This document shows, piece by piece, positions 54,539 to 63,403 of a stretch of 64,000 nt of DNA (position 1 is its first letter; the number at the start of each line of letters is the position of its first letter). Position numbers and translations under genes: made by a program. The notes under the pieces were generated by a model, which worked only from the letters and a program-made list of their open reading frames with translations, was not told the origin of the DNA and ran no database searches. This DNA comes from a virus. The DNA is taken from positions 1-64,000 of IMG/VR virus record IMGVR_UViG_3300036852_000239, one strand, 5' to 3'.

Positions 54539-55101
54539 CACCAACTCCCCGCGCGGACAACCGCTGCCGGATTGGGCAGCAGGATGGTGGGACGTGCCGA
54601 GGCCGCCGCTTCAACGGTGATGTCGGCGAAGAAGTAGTCGCTGCTGGTGTTGGTCGGAGGGTCGGTGCGGGTGCCGCCGTTGCGGAACCGGCCTGTGGTT
54701 GCCGAGAGCACCCCTGTGCCGATGGGGAACGTGGTGGCGGGGCTGGTGTAGACGAAGTGCCCGTCGTCGCAGAACACGCCCTCCACGTAGGAGGTGGAGG
54801 CGGTCAGGCTCACGTTGCCTGGGGAGATGAAAAGCGCCGAGGTGAACGACATCCACGTGTTCGATGTCGGTGTGCCGTGGGCCGCATCGTTGAGGTCCGT
54901 CTCGGCCAGCAGCGCCCAGTCGGGTGTGCGCTGCCACAGCTGCCAGAAGAAGGTGGGCGGTCGTCCCGCCGCCGGCACCCACGCCCGGCCGCCAGCACAG
55001 TCCCGGTCGGCTGACGAGGTGAACTCCAGCCCGAAGAAGTGGGTGATGAAGTCGAGGTCGTCGGTGGCCGGTGTCTGGTTGGTGTACAGGGTGTCGGCCA
55101 C
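54538..55101 (-). CDS. DUF4082-like structural protein
   Basis: 187 aa. GLEFTSSADRDCAGGRAWV, later NTSSDYFFADITVEA fit the DUF4082 beta-sandwich seen in phage and surface proteins. Likely part of virion decoration. Confidence 0.65.
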   Translation of the reverse strand: MADTLYTNQTPATDDLDFITHFFGLEFTSSADRDCAGGRAWVPAAGRPPTFFWQLWQRTPDWALLAETDLNDAAHGTPTSNTWMSFTSALFISPGNVSLTASTSYVEGVFCDDGHFVYTSPATTFPIGTGVLSATTGRFRNGGTRTDPPTNTSSDYFFADITVEAAASARPTILLPNPAAVVRAGSW

Positions 55102-55108
55102 GACGTGC

Positions 55109-55579
55109 TCAGCAGCGGGAGACTTTGAGAGTGGCCCGTACGTTGACCACTGCAGGCGCGGTGCACCGGATCGCGAACCCTTCGGCTAGCGCGCAGTCCG
55201 GTTCGGTGCCCAGCGGGAAGTCGTAGACGATGGTGCCGCCGTTGGGGGTCAGCAGGATTTCCCGCATCACCGTAAGCGCGGTCGGTTCGGCCGACCAGTT
55301 CCGGGCGGCTGTGGCACCCACCGCGATCACCCGGCCCAGCTCCTGCGTCGGGGTGAGCGAGGTCGAGTTGGTGCCGGGGGAGTTGGTGGCCCACGTGCAG
55401 TAGCAGATCTCCACCAGCACCGGCACGGCCGAGGCGGTAACGCCGTCGAAGCCGATGTTGTATCCGGTCAGCAGCAGGCCCGAGTTGGCGTGCGCTTTCC
55501 AGCCGATGACAGTCTTCGCGGTGGCGGCCGACAGTGCGACCGCCGCGCTGGTGGAGGCCGTGTAGACGGGTGCGGGCAT
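55109..55579 (-). CDS. Beta-sandwich structural protein
   Basis: 156 aa. TAKTVIGWKAHANSGLLLTG and ILLTPNGGTIVYDFPLG. Probable capsid or tail decoration, related in layout to 48029-48535. Confidence 0.55.
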   Translation of the reverse strand: MPAPVYTASTSAAVALSAATAKTVIGWKAHANSGLLLTGYNIGFDGVTASAVPVLVEICYCTWATNSPGTNSTSLTPTQELGRVIAVGATAARNWSAEPTALTVMREILLTPNGGTIVYDFPLGTEPDCALAEGFAIRCTAPAVVNVRATLKVSRC

Positions 55580-55589
55580 CAGACCTCCA

Positions 55590-56045
55590 TCAGGTCAGGT
55601 AGGACAGGAGTCCGATGGTGAGGACGATGGATGATGTGGCGCCGTCGTCGTCGAGGCCGCCGCGCAGGTTGACGTTGGCGACTTTGGCCAGCTTCAGGTC
55701 TGGAAGATCACCAAGTGTGGGGTTGGCGGCGATCCACTCGACGATCACGTCGGCGATCTCCACCGCCCTGGCGTCGCCTTCCTCGCGGGTGGCCTGGCCC
55801 GGCTTGTAGACCTTGACCTCGATGTTCATCGACAGGTTCTCGGTGCGAGGGGATCTGGCGTTGTTGCGCATGGCGGCCAGGTCGGGTTCACCTTCGACAT
55901 CTCCGACGCCTGCGACGGTCTCGCGTAGGACGTCGCGGGGCATGTCGTACTGGACATCCACGCCCTGCAAGCCGGGGAGTCCGGCCAGTAGGCCGTTCTT
56001 GCCCACCAGCCGCGCTTTGGCCGCGGCGGCGTTGGTGCCGCTCAC
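55590..56045 (-). CDS. Tail terminator-like protein
   Basis: 151 aa. MNIEVKVYKPGQATREEGDA, then EIADVIVEWIAANPTLGDLP. A short alpha/beta protein between connector and tube genes, where the tail terminator stands in HK97-like maps. Confidence 0.6.
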   Translation of the reverse strand: MSGTNAAAAKARLVGKNGLLAGLPGLQGVDVQYDMPRDVLRETVAGVGDVEGEPDLAAMRNNARSPRTENLSMNIEVKVYKPGQATREEGDARAVEIADVIVEWIAANPTLGDLPDLKLAKVANVNLRGGLDDDGATSSIVLTIGLLSYLT

Positions 56046-57028
56046 CGCAGATACCTCTGGTGGAACAGCGAGTACCGCTGCGGATGGTAGGTCAACGTCC
56101 GGGAGGCGGGTGCCCGTTTGGCGTTGGCGCCGGAGCCGTTGACCCGCCGCGAATACCTCGAGTAGACCGCGTCGACTTCAGGCAAGCCGGTCTTGAAGCT
56201 GTCGGGCATGTCCAGGCGGTAGGTGCCGAACTCGCCCATCGAGTAGGAGGTGGCCCGGTCGGGGATGCCCGACTTGTTGAAGTTCAAGCGGCTGCGGAAC
56301 CGGGTCAGGCAGGCCGGGATCAGGTCGGATGGTGGCCCGTCCAGGCCGTATTCGAACTCCACCACCACATTGGCGCGGCCTTCGGTGAACACATTCCCGT
56401 CGGTGCGCACCAGCGTCCCGTCCGAAAGCGGCGCCACACCAGCCAGCTCCGCTGCGGTGAAGTCGACGAACGTCTCGTCCACATCCGGGGCCACGGAGAT
56501 GCGCCTGATGGTGCGGATGTTGGCGATGGACCGGATCGGGTCGGACATCTTCAGGACCAGGTGGCTGGTGCCCGACCCATCGAGGACGACCCGCTCATAC
56601 CTTGGGAAGAAGGCCTGGTCGCAGATGTTCTCAACCTCGACCTCAACCTCGGTGCGTTTCGTCTTCAGGTCGTCGGTCGTGTACCTCTCCGAGGAGGACA
56701 GGGACTCATCGGAGTCCCTGCCTTCCTTGAGGGAGAAGAAGAACGAGCTGACGATCTCGAAGTGGTCGGTTTCGGTGGTGGCGTTGCCGCCGATGGTGCC
56801 GGCCCAGGCGACCGTGCCGCGTTTGAGCTGCGACTGCGACGGCAGGGTGAACGTGTACCGCCCGGATCCCACACCCGCCGAGCTGGCGTTGCCGGATGCC
56901 ACCGAGGTTCCGTTCGCGTCGAGCACCGAATAGGTGACTGTGACGGATGAGTCGGTGGGGGTTTCGTCCACCAGGAAGGTGTGACTCAGCGTTCCCGCCT
57001 GGCTTTTGAGGATCCGGGTCAGGCCCAC
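56042..57028 (-). CDS. Head-tail connector with N-terminal Ig-like domain
   Basis: 328 aa from GTG 57028. Residues 1-95 are an Ig-like domain (VTYSVLDANGTSVASGNASS); the rest resembles connector/adaptor proteins (VENICDQAFFPRYERVVLDG). The Ig-like part may face the virion surface. Confidence 0.65.
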   Translation of the reverse strand: MGLTRILKSQAGTLSHTFLVDETPTDSSVTVTYSVLDANGTSVASGNASSAGVGSGRYTFTLPSQSQLKRGTVAWAGTIGGNATTETDHFEIVSSFFFSLKEGRDSDESLSSSERYTTDDLKTKRTEVEVEVENICDQAFFPRYERVVLDGSGTSHLVLKMSDPIRSIANIRTIRRISVAPDVDETFVDFTAAELAGVAPLSDGTLVRTDGNVFTEGRANVVVEFEYGLDGPPSDLIPACLTRFRSRLNFNKSGIPDRATSYSMGEFGTYRLDMPDSFKTGLPEVDAVYSRYSRRVNGSGANAKRAPASRTLTYHPQRYSLFHQRYLR

Positions 57029-57031
57029 GGG

Positions 57032-57316
57032 TCAGCCCACCCTCACGGAGCCCTCAACGGTGCCGGACACGATGTCCACGTAGATGCCGTTCGCGACCTG
57101 GATTCCCGGCTCGTGCATCAGGCTCGCCGACCCGTTGGCCGCCAACGCCACCACGTCGAGCAGGGTGCCCGACGCGGCGGAGGCGTTGTCGTAGACGCGG
57201 ACAGCGGCTGTTGCACTGGCGGTCTCACGTAGGCAGATGCCGCGGTAGAGACCGTGCGTGGCGCGGATGACCTGATCCGAGCCGGTGAGCGCGATCGCTG
57301 TCGCCCGCGCCGCCAT
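57032..57316 (-). CDS. Small virion-structural protein
   Basis: 94 aa. TAIALTGSDQVIRATHGLYR, then VRVYDNASAASGTLLDVVAL: beta-rich. It belongs to the short genes after the capsid gene. Confidence 0.55.
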   Translation of the reverse strand: MAARATAIALTGSDQVIRATHGLYRGICLRETASATAAVRVYDNASAASGTLLDVVALAANGSASLMHEPGIQVANGIYVDIVSGTVEGSVRVG

Positions 57317-57319
57317 CGG

Positions 57320-57730
57320 TCAGACCCCGGACCACTGGTAGGTCACGACGATCAGACAGTTGGGGATAACCAACCCCGTGCCGCCGACCGTCTTGACGAT
57401 GGTGATGGTGTCGTCGGCGGCGAGAACGAGGTTGGCCGCCGTGCCGGACAGGGTCATGCTCTCCGCCGTGAGCGCCACCGAGTTGGTGGCCGCCCACGAG
57501 CGGGTCGCCACCGTGGTCGCCGAGGCGCCCGCAGTGTGACGGGTCAGCGTGTAGACGGCGTTGTTGGTGCCGTCGGCGGTGATCGCGGCGGACGGGACGA
57601 GGGTCACGGACTGGACGGTGGCCTTGTACGGCGCCCGCCAAACGGGCAGGTTGCCGGTGGAGGCGGCGTTGCCGGTCGACTCGAGGTTCACCGCGACCGT
57701 CAGGTTGCCGCCCATTTCCTTGATCTGCAT
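57320..57730 (-). CDS. Capsid decoration-like protein
   Basis: 136 aa. GNLTVAVNLESTGNAASTGN, later TITIVKTVGGTGLVIPN. Beta-rich, first gene after the major capsid gene, a usual place for a decoration protein. Confidence 0.55.
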   Translation of the reverse strand: MQIKEMGGNLTVAVNLESTGNAASTGNLPVWRAPYKATVQSVTLVPSAAITADGTNNAVYTLTRHTAGASATTVATRSWAATNSVALTAESMTLSGTAANLVLAADDTITIVKTVGGTGLVIPNCLIVVTYQWSGV

Positions 57731-57778
57731 GGGAAAACGTCTCCTTGATATGGCTGGAAGTCTGGGCCTGGAAACGCC

Positions 57779-57803
57779 TCAGCCCGCCGACGTGGCGGGC
57801 TGA
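57779..57803 (-). terminator. Terminator after the capsid gene
   Basis: TCAGCCCGCC, loop ACGTC, GGCGGGCTGA, then GGCGTTTCC. A 10-bp stem 20 bp after the capsid stop; partial termination could raise capsid mRNA over downstream mRNAs. Confidence 0.5.
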
Positions 57804-57822
57804 GAGGCGCGATGGGCGGCGG

Positions 57823-60297
57823 TTACTGGGTGCCCTTGTACATGGCGCGGTGATCCAAGATCGTCCCGCTGTATATATGGCGGATTTTATACAGGATGGA
57901 ATCGTTGTTGAACATCGATCCGACGTTCGGGTCGTTCTGGGTGAACAGCTCGGGCTGCTCCTGGCCGCGATAGAAGCCGATCTCGATGGTGGGGCACATG
58001 TCCGGGCTGGCGAACAGGTACCAGTCGTCGGCGTCGGACAGGTACGACAGCACCAGCAGTTCCAGGTTCTGGTGCAGGTTCGGGATAGTCGCGTTGCTGT
58101 TGGAAATCACCTTCACCGCGGAGTTGACCAGCTCCCAGCCGGTCTGCTCCAGCTCCGGCGGAACCACCAGTAGGCGCGGGGTGAGATCGAGGATGTCGAC
58201 GCTGTCGCCGTAGGCCGATTGCTCGCGCATCTTGCGCCGCGCGACGGCAAGGTTGGAGTCATTGAGCGCCGCAGCGTCGGTGTTGGCGTGGTTGGTGTGG
58301 AACACCGCCGTGCTGTCGTAGGTGCAGGTGGCGTTGGTGCGGACCATGTCCCAGACGAAGCGGTGCAGCGTGATGGCTGCCGCGCGGCCGAGCTTGGCGG
58401 GGATCTTCTGGATCGTCCGGACGTCGTCGTTGGCGATCGCCTCGAGCGTCAGATCCTCAGTACCGCCGCGCTTGCTCAGGGCGTAGGTCGCCTCTTCGTC
58501 TGCCGGGGTGGTAAGCGGCTGGTAGGGCGCCCCCTGGTTCACCGTCGGCAGGGTGCCGTAGCCGCCCATCCGGCCGATCCGCTGAGTGCGGAAGTCGTTG
58601 ACCGGCGGGGTTGAGGAGACGATCAGGCGCCAGTTGTCCAGGCCCGGCTTGGAGTATTCGGCCACCACGCGCCGCGTGATCGAGTCGCCGAGCAGCTGGT
58701 CGAATGTCGAGGTCGTCACCGACTCCGTCGAGCGGACCGCCGAGTCGAACCCGCCTGAGCGGCCGATGCACTCGCGCAGGATCACGCGGTTGAAATCCTC
58801 GTCCAGGGTGCGCGGGCCGCGGATGCCGGTGACGTCGATGAACATCTCCCGGAAGGAGCGGTAGCCGGTGTTGTCGCCGGCGAAGAAGCCGTCCATGGCG
58901 GCCTTCTTCTTGTCCAGGCTCTCCTGGGTCACCTGTGCGGTGAACGACGGCCGCAGGTCGGCCCGCTCAGCGAGGCCGAGGGCGGCCTTCAGGGTGGCGA
59001 TCTTCGCGTCCACGTCGGACTCGGTGATGCGTTCGGCCAATTCCTCGGCGATGGATTCGGCGACCCGGGCAGGAAGCCCGGCGTCCTCCACCTTGCCCTT
59101 CACCATGAGCCTCGCGACATACGAGGTCTTGTCCATCTTGCCGTCGTTGACCGCCTCGACCGTGCGGGTCTCCTCGGTGGTGGTTGTGGTGGTGGACTCG
59201 CTCGCCCTGGTCAGACCGGCCGCGAGCTTCGCACGCTGCTCGTCGGTCGCGGTCTCGAATGCGGCGAGCATTGCTTCCAGGGTGACGGTCACGCCATCCT
59301 CCTCATTGCTCTCTTCGGTGATCCCGCCCGCGAGCACGCGGGTGGCTTTTCCTCCTGCTGCCGGGTCGGCGACCACATCGCAGGAGTTGACTTTGGTGAT
59401 GCGCACGGCCTCCTGGGTGCGGCGCCCGCCGGAAACGACGGGGCGCAACTCGGTCAGCGCATCGTGGGAGATGCCGACGATCGGCGGCAGGCCTTGCGCT
59501 TGCGCCTCGATCGACGCGTCGAGCGCCTCGGCTGTGTGTCTGGCGCTCGGGAGCAGGTGCAGGTCGCCTTCCAGCCCGCGGCCGTTGGAGCGCACGTTGC
59601 GGTAGTGTCCGACCAGGCCGGTGATGGTGGAGGACTGGAGTTCCTGCGCGGTGCGGTGATGGTCGAAGGCTTTCGCGCCCTCGTACAGGCCGACAGCGGA
59701 CTCCAGGACGTGCGCCGGGTAGTTGCGGCCGTTGCGGCTTTGGCCGGCGGCGATGATTTCGACCCGGAAGACACGGCCGCCATCCGGCGCGGATGAGAGC
59801 GCTTCGATCAGTCGGCCTTCGATGCGCTCCGTGGCTTCGGTGGTCCGCTCTGCCTCGACCGCCACTGACTCCTGGGTCTCCACGCCGTAGCGCTCAAGCG
59901 CTTTGCGGATACGCCCCTTGACCTTCTTCAGGTCCTCAGCCGAGTACTTCGCCGCGTTCTTCGGCATCGATATGTACGACCAAGCCGCGCGCGCGTGCTC
60001 CTCTGAGTCACAGGGATAGCGCTTCTTGCCGTCTGCTTGAAGGCCTTCGTCGGCGTAGTAAACGTCGCCGTACGGCATCGTGCTGGAGTCGGCCTCCTGC
60101 AGGTGCGCCTCGACGATCGCCTCCACTGCCCGTCCAAACTCAGGTGCGTCCGGGTCCGAGCCCACCAGCGGCGACAGGCGGAACACGAACGTCATCGAGT
60201 CGAGCAGGTCGGCATGGCCGGATTCGGTCACCGCTTCGGTGACAGCGGCGTGCCAGTCGAGGACGTAGTCCTCGTCCAGGTCTTCTTGGGTGAGCAC
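57823..60297 (-). CDS. Protease-major capsid protein fusion
   Basis: 824 aa from GTG 60297, chosen for GGAGGAG; ATG 60324 follows a terminator U-run directly and has no site. Residues about 80-130 are a ChaB/DUF6582-like helical unit (SAEDLKKVKGRIRKALERYG), about 165-330 a prohead-protease-like domain (AFDHHRTAQELQSSTITGL), then a linker rich in Thr/Glu, and from about 450 the capsid domain (DDWYLFASPDMCPTIEIGFY). Cleavage between the parts at maturation is likely. Confidence 0.85.
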   Translation of the reverse strand: MLTQEDLDEDYVLDWHAAVTEAVTESGHADLLDSMTFVFRLSPLVGSDPDAPEFGRAVEAIVEAHLQEADSSTMPYGDVYYADEGLQADGKKRYPCDSEEHARAAWSYISMPKNAAKYSAEDLKKVKGRIRKALERYGVETQESVAVEAERTTEATERIEGRLIEALSSAPDGGRVFRVEIIAAGQSRNGRNYPAHVLESAVGLYEGAKAFDHHRTAQELQSSTITGLVGHYRNVRSNGRGLEGDLHLLPSARHTAEALDASIEAQAQGLPPIVGISHDALTELRPVVSGGRRTQEAVRITKVNSCDVVADPAAGGKATRVLAGGITEESNEEDGVTVTLEAMLAAFETATDEQRAKLAAGLTRASESTTTTTTEETRTVEAVNDGKMDKTSYVARLMVKGKVEDAGLPARVAESIAEELAERITESDVDAKIATLKAALGLAERADLRPSFTAQVTQESLDKKKAAMDGFFAGDNTGYRSFREMFIDVTGIRGPRTLDEDFNRVILRECIGRSGGFDSAVRSTESVTTSTFDQLLGDSITRRVVAEYSKPGLDNWRLIVSSTPPVNDFRTQRIGRMGGYGTLPTVNQGAPYQPLTTPADEEATYALSKRGGTEDLTLEAIANDDVRTIQKIPAKLGRAAAITLHRFVWDMVRTNATCTYDSTAVFHTNHANTDAAALNDSNLAVARRKMREQSAYGDSVDILDLTPRLLVVPPELEQTGWELVNSAVKVISNSNATIPNLHQNLELLVLSYLSDADDWYLFASPDMCPTIEIGFYRGQEQPELFTQNDPNVGSMFNNDSILYKIRHIYSGTILDHRAMYKGTQ

Positions 60298-60324
60298 CGC
60301 TCCTCCAAAGCTGTTGCGGGGCAT

Positions 60325-60351
60325 GAAAAAAGCCCGCGAGACAGCGGGCTT
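60325..60351 (-). terminator. Intrinsic terminator directly before the capsid gene
   Basis: AAGCCCGC, loop TGTCTC, GCGGGCTT and a run of six T on the minus strand. The run ends 1 nt before ATG 60324. It separates the 918-aa gene from the capsid gene. Confidence 0.75.
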
Positions 60352-60372
60352 GAAGTAGTTGGGCTTGAGGGA

Positions 60373-63129
60373 TCAGAGTTGCCGGATGGCTGCGGAGTTG
60401 ATGCGGTTGCCGACCGTGAACTCGACGATGGACGCGAGCAAGTCGTTCTTACTTAAGGAGCCGACACCTCGCATGCCCAGATCGGCCGCTACCGCCTTGA
60501 GCTCAGCGACCTTGAGGCCCACGAGAGCAGACCTTGCCTCGTCGCGGGTGGTCGCGGTCGCGAGCCGGCCACCGATCGAGCTAGTGCCGGCACCGCCGCT
60601 CGCGGCGGGTGACGTGGCGGGCGTGTCCTTGCCCCACATCATCTGGCCCTTGGCTGAGCGTTCCATCCAGTCCGAACCCGACTGGGGCGCTTCGGCTGGA
60701 GCCGCCGGCGCGGCTGCAGGGGTCTGCTTCGAGGTGCCGGCACGGCTGATGCGGCGGCGTGGGGCTTTCGGTTCGGTGTCGCTCCACATCATGTCGCCGG
60801 CGGCGGCGCGCTGCATCCAGTCCGTGGTTGGCTGGTTCGACTTCGACGCGTGGCTGGCCTGCTGGGCGTCGTACGCCTTGCGCATCCAGTCGGGTGCGTC
60901 GGCTGGCGGCGGCGGTAGTTCGTTGCGGTTGGGCCCGAGCGGGCTGCCTAGGTCGACTCGCATCATGGCGTCGCGGTCGAGTCTGGAGCCGACCAGGTTC
61001 TCCACCAACGTTCGGTGTTTCTGCTCCCGTGTGCCCCTGACGAAATCGCCGAGGCCGAACTCCCGGGCGACCTCGTCAAGTTCCTTGTGGGACAGCGCCT
61101 TGAGCGTCTCGTCGACTGCGTCACGGTCGCCGGAGACAGGGGCTGCCTTCTTGTCCCTTAACACGGAAAGCACCGAGCCCATATCGGACTTGGCAGGTTT
61201 GGCCTTCTTCGCCTGTGCCTTCTCCCGATCCGCCTGCTCTCTGGCTTTGTGACCTGCGGCGAACTGGGCGAAGTAGGAGTTTGCCTCGACCTCGGGTCCT
61301 TGCTCCTGCCGCTGGCGCAGCTTGGCGAACACGTCTTCCGTGCCGGAGATCGCGTCGGCCTGTTCGCGGTTGAGCTGCGGTCGGTCGCTTCCGATTACTG
61401 GCGGCGCGAACGGTTCGGCGGGCGCGCGCCCGCGCCGGGGACGCTCGGCGACGCTCTGTTCCCGCTGCATTCGCCGCTTCTCCCACAGGTCCGACATGCC
61501 GGCGATCGCATCACCGCGGTCACTGTCGTCGGAGGCTCGGCCGCTGGGCGCGTTTTCGTGGTCCCACAGCATGTCTTTGATGACGTCTTCATGGGCGCCG
61601 CGGGGGACGTCGATACCTCGGCTTCTGGCTTCCCGCCGCAGAGCTTCGCGTCCGAATCCGTCCAGGGCGTTGGTGTCACCGGATGCCATGGCCTTGGCGA
61701 CAGCGGAACGGCGGGGCTTGGTCGTGTCGACCGGCGCGTTGGCCGACGACTCGCCACCATCGTCGCCCAACCAGGTGACGTTCTTGTCCGTGAAGGGCAC
61801 GCGCTCAACGCGGTCGGATTTGTCCCACTTCACACGTGCCGCAATGGTGTTGCGGGAGACAATCGTGCCGCGAGAGATCCCGCCATCGGACCCACGCCAC
61901 TCGACCCTGGTCGCGTCGCGCGGGCGAACGCCGCGCGCAACCTTTTCGGCCGCCTCGCCGATATCGTCGCCGATCTTCCTGGCGAACTTCCCGCCCTTGC
62001 CCCGGTTTACCGAGATCCGTTGTCCCTTGCGCAGGAAGGAGTCTTCAGCCTCCAGCATCCGGGCGTACATCATCAACTGCACGGCGGGCGAGGACAGCGC
62101 TTCCAGCGAGCGGGTTCCGTTGTGCACTCGGGTGACCCCCTCGGGTGAGCGGTCGGCCTTCTCCATTTTGGCGAGGAGCCGGACGAACTCGTCCGCTTCG
62201 GCCATGGCGAAGGACGCGGTCATCTCAGCACCGCGCATGTCGTCGAAGTCCATGTCGGACCCGTGCGGAACGGCACCGAGTTTGACCTCTACGCCTACGT
62301 CCGGATCGTCCAGATAGATGTCGTAGTGAACGTCGGCCCACTGGCCGGGGATCGAGCCTTCGGCAAGCGTCCAGTAGCCCGTTTCGGGTCGCTCGGGTCC
62401 GGAAAGCGGGTCCAACTCGGACTCAGCCCGTGAGATCTCGGCGGTCAGCCGGTCCCACTCGGCGTCCTCTTCGACGGTGAACTTGCGTCCCAGGGCCTTG
62501 CGCTTGAGTTTGTCCCGCTGGAGCGTCAGCCGGTCGAGTTCCTGATACGGCTTGTCCAGCTCGGCTTGTAGCTTCTCACCGTCATCCAGTGCCTTGGCCA
62601 GCGTCTCGCGCAATCGCCGCGCGCTGTTCTCGTCGAGAACGGCCGTGTAGCCGCCCGGCAACTCCGCCACATCTGAACCGGCATCCTCGTATTCTTCGAG
62701 CTGCGCTCGCAGTTCCGCGAGAAGGACGGGATCGGCGTCCGGGTCTGCCTCGAGATCGTCGATTTGGTCCTCGAGGTCTTCCGCCAGCGCGCGCCGCTCA
62801 GCGCGTTCCTCGTCGAGTTCGGCAGTCCGGTCAGGTCCTGCGCTCCATGGCCCACCGTGGTCGTGGCGGGTGCCGAAGACGGCGTTGCCCAGGCCGATTC
62901 GCAGGCTTCGGTTGCCGTCCTTCTCGGTGACCGCCAGCCATGCCCGGCCGCCCTCGCCCGATATCCGGTCGGAGCGCAGGAGCCGTTCGCCGGGCTGAAG
63001 GTCGATGCGGCCTGCGCCCTTCAGCTTGTCGCCCAGGATTGGGACTCCGGGTACGTCTGCGAACTGTCCTTCGGCGTCGCGGATGTATTCGCGCTCCAGG
63101 GAGCGCTCGGGCGCGACGGCGAGGGTCAT
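60373..63129 (-). CDS. Large pre-capsid protein with SAP-like and DWM repeats
   Basis: 918 aa. The central part has coiled coils (ALAEDLEDQIDDLEADPDAD). Near 500-540, 690-740 and the C-terminus are short SAP/Rho-N-like helix pairs (LKVAELKAVAADLGMRG). Three repeats carry DWMRKAYDAQQ, DWMQRAAAGDMMW and DWMERSAKGQMMW. Position between portal and capsid suggests a scaffold, internal or MuF-like protein. Confidence 0.6.
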   Translation of the reverse strand: MTLAVAPERSLEREYIRDAEGQFADVPGVPILGDKLKGAGRIDLQPGERLLRSDRISGEGGRAWLAVTEKDGNRSLRIGLGNAVFGTRHDHGGPWSAGPDRTAELDEERAERRALAEDLEDQIDDLEADPDADPVLLAELRAQLEEYEDAGSDVAELPGGYTAVLDENSARRLRETLAKALDDGEKLQAELDKPYQELDRLTLQRDKLKRKALGRKFTVEEDAEWDRLTAEISRAESELDPLSGPERPETGYWTLAEGSIPGQWADVHYDIYLDDPDVGVEVKLGAVPHGSDMDFDDMRGAEMTASFAMAEADEFVRLLAKMEKADRSPEGVTRVHNGTRSLEALSSPAVQLMMYARMLEAEDSFLRKGQRISVNRGKGGKFARKIGDDIGEAAEKVARGVRPRDATRVEWRGSDGGISRGTIVSRNTIAARVKWDKSDRVERVPFTDKNVTWLGDDGGESSANAPVDTTKPRRSAVAKAMASGDTNALDGFGREALRREARSRGIDVPRGAHEDVIKDMLWDHENAPSGRASDDSDRGDAIAGMSDLWEKRRMQREQSVAERPRRGRAPAEPFAPPVIGSDRPQLNREQADAISGTEDVFAKLRQRQEQGPEVEANSYFAQFAAGHKAREQADREKAQAKKAKPAKSDMGSVLSVLRDKKAAPVSGDRDAVDETLKALSHKELDEVAREFGLGDFVRGTREQKHRTLVENLVGSRLDRDAMMRVDLGSPLGPNRNELPPPPADAPDWMRKAYDAQQASHASKSNQPTTDWMQRAAAGDMMWSDTEPKAPRRRISRAGTSKQTPAAAPAAPAEAPQSGSDWMERSAKGQMMWGKDTPATSPAASGGAGTSSIGGRLATATTRDEARSALVGLKVAELKAVAADLGMRGVGSLSKNDLLASIVEFTVGNRINSAAIRQL

Positions 63130-63401
63130 CAGGCAGCCTTACTCGCCTTGGTCACGGCCTTCTTCGCTACCGACTTGGGTGCCTCGTCCTTCTCTGCGCC
63201 GTCGTCAGGCTCCTCGACCGCCCTGGCAGGCTTCGCGGGTGCGTCGTCGACCACGGGCACGTATGCGCGGGCGACGGTACCCGAGATGAGCATCCGCGTG
63301 CCGTCGCGCAGGGTCACCACGCAGTCTGATTCGCGGTCTTCTACGGTGCGGACTGCGGTTTCGTGCACTCCGAGCCGGTGTGCTGCTTCTACTGGGGTCA
63401 C
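63129..63401 (-). CDS. Small protein with Lys/Ala tail
   Basis: 90 aa from GTG 63401 with GAGGAG upstream. HRLGVHETAVRTVEDRESDC, then a beta strand and a tail KKAVTKASKAA. Possibly binds DNA or portal; unknown. Confidence 0.55.
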   Translation of the reverse strand: MTPVEAAHRLGVHETAVRTVEDRESDCVVTLRDGTRMLISGTVARAYVPVVDDAPAKPARAVEEPDDGAEKDEAPKSVAKKAVTKASKAA

Positions 63402-63403
63402 GT

